From Chloroflexota bacterium (GTDB lineage Bacteria > Chloroflexota > Anaerolineae > 4572-78), in NCBI GenBank assembly GCA_024278015.1, contig JAJRUC010000125.1:1-11528 (forward strand): DNA of 11,528 bases, read 5' to 3'. This document shows positions 6,802-11,528 of the stretch, one piece after another. The position numbers and the translations under genes are program-made. The first letter of the stretch is position 1. Every line of letters starts with the position of its first letter. Under the pieces are notes generated by a model. It saw nothing but the letters and a program-made list of their open reading frames with translations. It did not search any database and had not been told where the DNA came from.

Positions 6802-7404
6802 TTAGCCGGTCACCTCTTCATCAACAACCAGACGCTGGTCTGCCAGTATGCGGGGGGCGTCAATAATAACGAGCGGGTCGTTGGTGATACCGCGTATATA
6901 ATCTGTGCGCGCGCTGTTGGCCGCAGACAGGGCCGGCTGGATGGCTGCCGGGGGAATTGAACGCATGGTAATGATTTTATCCACCGATACGGCCAGTTCG
7001 CCTGTGGCGTGGCTTTGCAAAATAATGATGGTCTGGGTGTTCGGCGTGGTGTGGGCCGTTATTTTGAAGAATTTCTTCAAATCAACAACCGAATACAACT
7101 TGCCATGCGCCTGAATAATGCCCTGAATGAATGACGGCGTGCAGGGCACGGGCGTAATGGGGGTGGGCGGGTAAACGGTTCGGATGTGCGCCAGGGCTAT
7201 GGCAAACGTTTCATCGCCCAGCAGAAAGGTGAGTACCTCCAACTGTTCGCCGGAGTCGCTGCTTTCGGGGGGGCGGCGGGCCAACAGTTCTGCTCTGGCA
7301 AGAAGTTGTTGCTTTTGGGCGGCTTCATCCGGCGAGAAATCAACCGTTTGATTCCGGCGCGCGGTTTCAAGTTGTTGATAGATGCGGTTCCAGTTTACGG
7401 ACAT
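6802..7404 (-). CDS. cheW: CheW-like coupling protein with N-terminal extension (WspD-like), degenerate NLRG motif
   Basis: The predicted 200-residue protein has a charged helical N-terminal extension (1-52) followed by a CheW domain (about 54-190). The core fold is recognisable: LEVLTFLLGDETFAIAL (55-71), GIIQAHGKLYSVVDL (95-109) and LAVSVDKI (137-144). The usual NLRG loop, whose arginine contributes to CheA and receptor contacts in classical CheW, is replaced by QAHG. It sits between mcp and cheA, the place of wspD in Wsp operons, and WspD likewise is longer than WspB. The ATG at 7404 is preferred; an in-frame GTG at 7410 would add two residues, and neither has a strong ribosome-binding site. 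It could couple a different receptor face or act as an adaptor, as does the non-canonical FrzB of Myxococcus. Confidence 0.88.
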   Translation of the reverse strand: MSVNWNRIYQQLETARRNQTVDFSPDEAAQKQQLLARAELLARRPPESSDSGEQLEVLTFLLGDETFAIALAHIRTVYPPTPITPVPCTPSFIQGIIQAHGKLYSVVDLKKFFKITAHTTPNTQTIIILQSHATGELAVSVDKIITMRSIPPAAIQPALSAANSARTDYIRGITNDPLVIIDAPRILADQRLVVDEEVTG

Positions 7405-7415
7405 TTTCACGCTTC

Positions 7416-9458
7416 TTATAATTGATACCGGCTGATGGTTTGCTTGAGTTGCGCCCCCAGGGCTTCCAGGTTTTTGGCGGCGCCGTCAAGTTGTTTGGCG
7501 CTTTCAACATTTTGGGCGCCGGCCAGATTGATATTTTCCATGGCGCCGGTAACCTGGTCTACCCCTACCAGTTGTTCCTGACTGGAGGCGGCTATTTGCA
7601 CCGCCGTTTGCGCGGCCTGCGCTATTTTTTCGGCCAGGGTGGTAATGGCTTGTCCGGCTTCGGTAGACTGGACAAGGCCGGCCTCTACCGCTTTGGTGCC
7701 TTGTTCAGTAGACATAACGGCTGTGCCGGTCGCTTTTTGAATATCATACAAAATGTTCCGCACCTGTGTGGTGGCGCGTTTGGATTGTTCGGCCAGCGAC
7801 CGGATTTCCTGGGCCACAACCGAGAACCCTTTGCCTTGCTCACCCGCTTTGGCCGCCTCGATGGCGGCGTTGACGGCCAGCAGGTTTGATTGTTCTGCAA
7901 TGTCATCAACGGTGGCGATGATTTCGCCGATGTCCTGGCTCTGCTCGCTGAGTTTGATGATGCTGTCGGCAATGGCTTCCATCTGGTTACCGATATGCGA
8001 CATGCCGGCAGAAATTTTTTCGACGGCGGCTTTCCCTTCCAGGCCGGAATGACTGGCTTTGTTGGCCTCGGTTGAAAGTTGTCCGGCTTTTTCCGTAGAC
8101 AGTTCTGCGGTTTGGCGCACCTCTTCAATGGTGGCGGTCGTTTCGCTGATGGAGGTAGCCGTTTCGGCGGCGCTGGCCGTAAGTTGGGTGGTAGTGGCTG
8201 AAATCTGGCTGACGGAGGCCACCAATACATTGACGCCTTCGGTGATTTGTTCAATTTGTTGCCGGAGGCCAATTATCATATCAGACAAAACGCGGTACAG
8301 CACCCCCAGTTCGTCTTTGCGCCCGGTGTCTTGCAGGGTCACGTTCAGGTTGCCCCCGCTAATTTCTTGAGTCAGGTTTATAGCTTCTTTCAGGGGTCTG
8401 GTGATGCTCAGTGAAATGAGATAAGACAATCCGCCCACCACCACAACCCCGATAACCAAAAATATCAGGAATGTAGACAGTAACTGCTGCAAGGGCGCGT
8501 AGGCTTCGGTTTTGTCTATTTCTGCCAGCAGAACCCATCTCAGGCCTTGCACATCAACCGGCTCGTAGGCGGAAAGCACCGGTATGCCTCGATAATCAGT
8601 CACCGGTTCCACCCCGCTTTGCCCGGTTAGCGCCCTTTTTACCGTAGCGGAATCAACCTGTTTCGTCAGAATGGTGCTGTCATCAAAAAAACGGGAATTG
8701 GAACGCATAAGCATATCCGGGCCAACCAGGTAGGTTTCGCCGGTCTCTCCCAAACCGCTGGTGTTTTGCATCACGTTGTTAATTTCGGTGGTGGATAGTT
8801 GTACCGCAAACACGCCCAGCAAGACGCCTTGCTCATCAAAAACAGGATACCCGGCGAAGGCGGCCGGTTGGCCTTCATTCGGTTCGTAGGCTTCAAAATC
8901 AACAATAGACAAGGCTTTGGTCTCCGTCACTTGTTCCCACATGCGGGCCAGATTCGTATCTCGATAGGGGCCGTGGAGCAAATTGGCCCCAAAATCCGCC
9001 TTCCTCGCCGCAGAGAACAGCACTTGCCCGGAGTTGGCATCAATCAGGTAAATGTCTTCAAAGCCGTTATCTTGCCGGAAGTAATTGATTTTTTCTCCAA
9101 ACCGGCTGTATAGCTGCCTGTAAGCCGGGTCGTTCACGTCAAAACTGTCTTCGTTGGCAAGATGTTTGGTTTTCTGATAAGTTGACAGGCGATTAAAAAA
9201 TTGCAGCACATCCTGGCTTTGGGCAAAAATTTCCAGTTTGGCGAATATATTTTCAAAGTGACGCTCAACCAAAATCACTTTATTGCTGCGAATGCCCGTT
9301 AATTTGGTGGCGACTTCATCCGTCAAAATCAGTCTGGCCTGGTTGTAAACCAGCCCGGCCACAACCATTAACGGCAGAACCGACATCGCCAGAAAGAGGA
9401 CAACCAACTTGCTGGTGATAGAATGTCGAGACCGAATTGTTTGATAAAGATTTTCCAT
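7416..9458 (-). CDS. Methyl-accepting chemotaxis protein, double-Cache, membrane-bound (WspA-like)
   Basis: This 680-residue receptor has a first membrane helix at about 17-38, an extracytoplasmic region of about 285 residues with dCache/PAS-like strands (FEDIYLIDANSGQVLFSA, 133-150; GVLLGVFAVQLS, 211-222), a second membrane helix at about 327-350 and a HAMP domain (351-404, starting at SITRPL). The signalling domain has the hairpin tip NLLAVNAAIEAAKAGEQGKGF (from 525), near the family consensus. Likely methylation sites are Glu445-Glu446 (TATIEEV) and Gln627-Glu628 (ASSQEQL). About 140 residues follow the tip, roughly 20 heptads. There is no C-terminal pentapeptide for CheR tethering; it ends ISRYQL. 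AGAGGT at 9464-9469 supports the start. The ligand cannot be read from sequence, though dCache domains often bind amino acids or other small molecules. Confidence 0.95.
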   Translation of the reverse strand: MENLYQTIRSRHSITSKLVVLFLAMSVLPLMVVAGLVYNQARLILTDEVATKLTGIRSNKVILVERHFENIFAKLEIFAQSQDVLQFFNRLSTYQKTKHLANEDSFDVNDPAYRQLYSRFGEKINYFRQDNGFEDIYLIDANSGQVLFSAARKADFGANLLHGPYRDTNLARMWEQVTETKALSIVDFEAYEPNEGQPAAFAGYPVFDEQGVLLGVFAVQLSTTEINNVMQNTSGLGETGETYLVGPDMLMRSNSRFFDDSTILTKQVDSATVKRALTGQSGVEPVTDYRGIPVLSAYEPVDVQGLRWVLLAEIDKTEAYAPLQQLLSTFLIFLVIGVVVVGGLSYLISLSITRPLKEAINLTQEISGGNLNVTLQDTGRKDELGVLYRVLSDMIIGLRQQIEQITEGVNVLVASVSQISATTTQLTASAAETATSISETTATIEEVRQTAELSTEKAGQLSTEANKASHSGLEGKAAVEKISAGMSHIGNQMEAIADSIIKLSEQSQDIGEIIATVDDIAEQSNLLAVNAAIEAAKAGEQGKGFSVVAQEIRSLAEQSKRATTQVRNILYDIQKATGTAVMSTEQGTKAVEAGLVQSTEAGQAITTLAEKIAQAAQTAVQIAASSQEQLVGVDQVTGAMENINLAGAQNVESAKQLDGAAKNLEALGAQLKQTISRYQL

Positions 9459-9483
9459 TGTGAACCTCTGTTTCCGGTATTCT

Positions 9484-10938
9484 CTACAACAAGGCTTGCA
9501 GAATATGGGTCAATTCAGATACTGTTAATCCGCCGGTGGCGGGCAAAATTTTGTCTGCGGGATGCTGTTTGAGGGCTTGCCGGGCAGCCTGGTAATGTCG
9601 ATTGGCGCGGCCCGGTTCGTTGTTTTGCCGCGACAGGTTGCCCAGCGCAAAATGGGCCGGCACAAAATCCGGGTCTAAAAACAGGGCGCGTTTAAACGCC
9701 TTTCGGGCTTCGTTGAGCCGATTTTGTTCCTGTAAAATTGTGCCGCGCAAATAATGGTGGTCGGGCGTGAGTTTATCAACCAGGATGGCTTCTTCAATCC
9801 AGGTCAGGGCTTGCTCCAGATTACCTTGATTGGCGCAGACCTGGGCCAACAGCGTCAGGAGCGTTGATTTGGGGGGCGCGCTGTTTTCTTCGGTTTTCAA
9901 GGCGTTTAGCAGCAACATGGCGGCTTGCTGATGTGCGCTTTGGGCCAATAGTGAGGCGACTTCAGCGAGTATATCTGTTTTTGCGGCCGGCTTAACCGGC
10001 GTTGCCGGTTTTGGCGGGCGCGGCGGCGGAGTAGCCGCAGGCTGAAAAACGGGGCGCGGGGGAGCTTTCGGCTGGTTGGGCTGCGCGGCGGTTTCTTTTT
10101 GAAAAACAGTGCCTTTGCCCAGAGGCAGCGGGCGCAGTTGAGGGTGGGCAATGAAAGCGGCTTCGCTGGGGCCAACCAGTAGCCGGCCGGTTGGGGCCAG
10201 CGTTTGCACAAACCGGCCGATGATCCGGTTGATGGTGGGCCGGTTAAAATAGATGAGTACATTTCGGCACAGAATCACATCCATATTATACGTATTATTG
10301 GCAAATGAGGGATAACGCTGTTCCGCCAAATTCAGGTGGGCAAAAGAGACCCTGTTTTTTACGCGCGGATGCAAAACAAATTGACCGTCTGCCGTGTGCG
10401 AAAAATACATCCGTTGCACCCACTCCGGCGTGTTTCTGAACGACCATTGCCGGTAAATTGCCCGTTGAGCCTTCTCCAGAAAGCGGGTGTTAATGTCTGT
10501 GGCTAAAATGGTTACTTGTCCGTCTTTTAATTGCGGAAAATATTTGTCCAGCAAAATTGCCAGCGAATACGCCTCTTCGCCGGTGCTGCACCCGGCGCTC
10601 CACAGCCGAAGCGACGGTTTGCGCCGGGCGCGTTTTGAAATCAGGGCGGGGATAATTTTGTCCTTTAAAATATCCAGGCCGTAATTCTCCCGGAAGAAAT
10701 ACGTTTCTCCGATGGTCAGGTGGTCGGCCAGAGTTTGAAACTGCGCGGGGGTCAGGTTTGCGGAAATCAGCCATTCGGCGTAATCTGCCGTCCGCGCAAA
10801 GCCCAAATCGGCGGCGGCTTCTTTTAACCCGTGTTCAAGGTTCTGCCGCCGGCCGGCGGGAAAATGCAACCCAAGCCGGGAGCTGATAATCTTGCTGACC
10901 TGCGCCAGCAGCGCATCCGGCAGCAACTGGCTATTCAT
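9484..10938 (-). CDS. cheR: Chemotaxis methyltransferase CheR with C-terminal TPR repeats (WspC/FrzF-like)
   Basis: CheR methylates receptor glutamates with S-adenosylmethionine. Of 484 residues, 1-275 are the methyltransferase: helical N-terminal domain (about 1-70), TIGETYFFRE (75-84), the SAM loop SAGCSTGEEAYSLA (114-127), ATDIN (146-150) and ILCRNVLIYFN (222-232). A Pro/Ala-rich linker (about 283-320) leads to an alpha-helical C-terminus with TPR-like units at about 358-450, for example NLEQALTWIEEAILVD and LNEARKAFKRALFLDPD. The TPR extension is shared by WspC and FrzF and replaces pentapeptide tethering as a likely way to contact the receptor or a partner. The start overlaps the cheW1 stop by eight bases, with AGGTG (10946-10950) upstream, so the two are coupled. 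mcp follows after 25 bases. Confidence 0.95.
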   Translation of the reverse strand: MNSQLLPDALLAQVSKIISSRLGLHFPAGRRQNLEHGLKEAAADLGFARTADYAEWLISANLTPAQFQTLADHLTIGETYFFRENYGLDILKDKIIPALISKRARRKPSLRLWSAGCSTGEEAYSLAILLDKYFPQLKDGQVTILATDINTRFLEKAQRAIYRQWSFRNTPEWVQRMYFSHTADGQFVLHPRVKNRVSFAHLNLAEQRYPSFANNTYNMDVILCRNVLIYFNRPTINRIIGRFVQTLAPTGRLLVGPSEAAFIAHPQLRPLPLGKGTVFQKETAAQPNQPKAPPRPVFQPAATPPPRPPKPATPVKPAAKTDILAEVASLLAQSAHQQAAMLLLNALKTEENSAPPKSTLLTLLAQVCANQGNLEQALTWIEEAILVDKLTPDHHYLRGTILQEQNRLNEARKAFKRALFLDPDFVPAHFALGNLSRQNNEPGRANRHYQAARQALKQHPADKILPATGGLTVSELTHILQALL

Positions 10939-11401
10939 CGGATTGCACCTGTTGTATCGCGGCGGCCAATTGGTCGGCGTATTCCGGCATAAGCAGGTAT
11001 TCCGGCTTGTGGATAAAAATCAGACGATTGCCGATTTGCACGCCGCCTTCCAAATGGCTGATGCCGGAGAATATGTCCTGGGCAGAGACAATCGATTGCA
11101 CCGAAGGCTGAATCACCCCGCTCACCGCATCAACGACAAAGGCAACTTGCCGGCCTGCCGCATTGGCAATGATAAGTTGGTCCGACAAGGTCATTTCTTT
11201 GGGCGGCAGGCCAAATCGAAGCCGCAGATTGATGACCGGCAGCACTTGCCCCCTCAAATTGAGAACGCCCAGAATATCCGGGGGAGATTGCGGCACGGGC
11301 GTTAAGGCCACGGCTCTGACCACGCGCTGCACCGCCCCCAGCGGTAATCCAAATTGCTCGTTATCCAGATTAAATAATAAATATTGAAACATTGATTTCA
11401 T
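10931..11401 (-). CDS. cheW: CheW coupling protein, canonical (WspB-like)
   Basis: This 156-residue protein is a typical single-domain CheW that bridges receptor tips and the CheA P5 domain. Visible family features are MFQYLLFNLDNEQFGLPL (4-21), the canonical loop ILGVLNLRGQVLPVINLR (43-60, including NLRG at 48-51), LIIANAAGRQVAFVVDAV (76-93) and LIFIHKPEYLL (127-137). It is the first gene of the operon as read here, and its last eight bases overlap the cheR start. The ATG at 11401 has GGAGAT upstream at a rather long spacing; an in-frame ATG at 11392 is a possible alternative that would remove three residues. With an intact NLRG loop, this is the better candidate of the two CheW proteins for standard array coupling. 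Confidence 0.95.
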   Translation of the reverse strand: MKSMFQYLLFNLDNEQFGLPLGAVQRVVRAVALTPVPQSPPDILGVLNLRGQVLPVINLRLRFGLPPKEMTLSDQLIIANAAGRQVAFVVDAVSGVIQPSVQSIVSAQDIFSGISHLEGGVQIGNRLIFIHKPEYLLMPEYADQLAAAIQQVQSDE

Positions 11402-11436
11402 TGCAGCATCTATCTCCGGCTTAAGTGTCTATCCGT

Positions 11437-11466
11437 AAAATACTTGTGGCACTCATTGTCAAACAA
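11437..11466 (-). promoter_or_regulatory. Candidate promoter of the chemosensory operon
   Basis: Minus-strand TTGTTT (11461-11466) and TATTTT (11437-11442) are 18 bases apart, with a predicted start near 11430, about 29 bases before cheW1. An overlapping perfect TTGACA (11457-11462) lies only 14 bases from the same -10 box, too close for a standard promoter. No better signal was found in the 127 bases upstream of cheW1, but the real promoter may lie beyond the window edge. Confidence 0.3.
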
Positions 11467-11528
11467 CAAGCCGATGAAGTTGTAGTGGCTCCCCCCTTAA
11501 TCCCTGATGAAGAAACCGCTTCGCGCCC

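Noticed and set aside
7685..8272. 195-codon minus-strand frame within the MCP
   Set aside because: It overlaps the conserved MCP signalling hairpin in another frame; its Pro/Arg/Lys-rich product is a shadow of the coiled coil.
2173..11401. Flagellar chemotaxis operon
   Set aside because: There are no flagellar genes or stand-alone CheY, and the CheA-REC plus CheR-TPR plus double CheW content fits alternative-function systems.

Overview
The window carries two blocks of genes, and every well-supported gene lies on the minus strand. The likely source is a bacterium of the Chloroflexota (Anaerolineae-like) or a relative. That is an inference from three things: the LysW/LysX amino-acid-carrier route of lysine biosynthesis (known from Deinococcota, Chloroflexota and archaea), an entirely bacterial chemosensory operon, and G/C-rich palindromic tandem repeats between genes. 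No rRNA, tRNA, CRISPR array or transposase gene was seen.

Block 1 (1-1885) is a lysine-biosynthesis cluster. In transcription order it holds lysW (a 58-residue carrier protein), lysX (the ATP-grasp ligase that loads alpha-aminoadipate onto LysW), a 312-base gap with a 61-base tandem repeat, and the first 162 codons of a class I/II aminotransferase, which runs off the left edge and could be the LysN-type enzyme. Upstream of lysW are a good sigma-A-type promoter (perfect TTGACA, 17-base spacer), a possible 21-codon leader ORF, and an intrinsic terminator 12 bases before the lysW ribosome-binding site. The leader also holds a segment complementary to the terminator's 5' arm. This looks like transcription attenuation.

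Block 2 (2173-11401) is a compact chemosensory operon in the order cheW1, cheR-TPR, mcp (double-Cache type), cheW2, cheA-REC, cheB, REC-histidine kinase. The genes overlap or lie at most about 25 bases apart. Content and order closely follow the Wsp-type 'alternative cellular function' systems (MCP, two CheW proteins, a TPR-bearing CheR, a CheA-REC hybrid, CheB). The terminal WspR-like REC-GGDEF output gene is replaced by a soluble REC-HisKA-HATPase kinase. There are no flagellar genes, no stand-alone CheY, and no CheC, CheD, CheX or CheZ.

Proposed wiring: the membrane receptor senses an extracytoplasmic ligand and, through CheW, controls CheA. CheR and CheB set receptor methylation. CheA phosphoryl groups go to CheB, to CheA's own receiver, and probably to the receiver of the terminal kinase, which would then signal to a response regulator outside this window.
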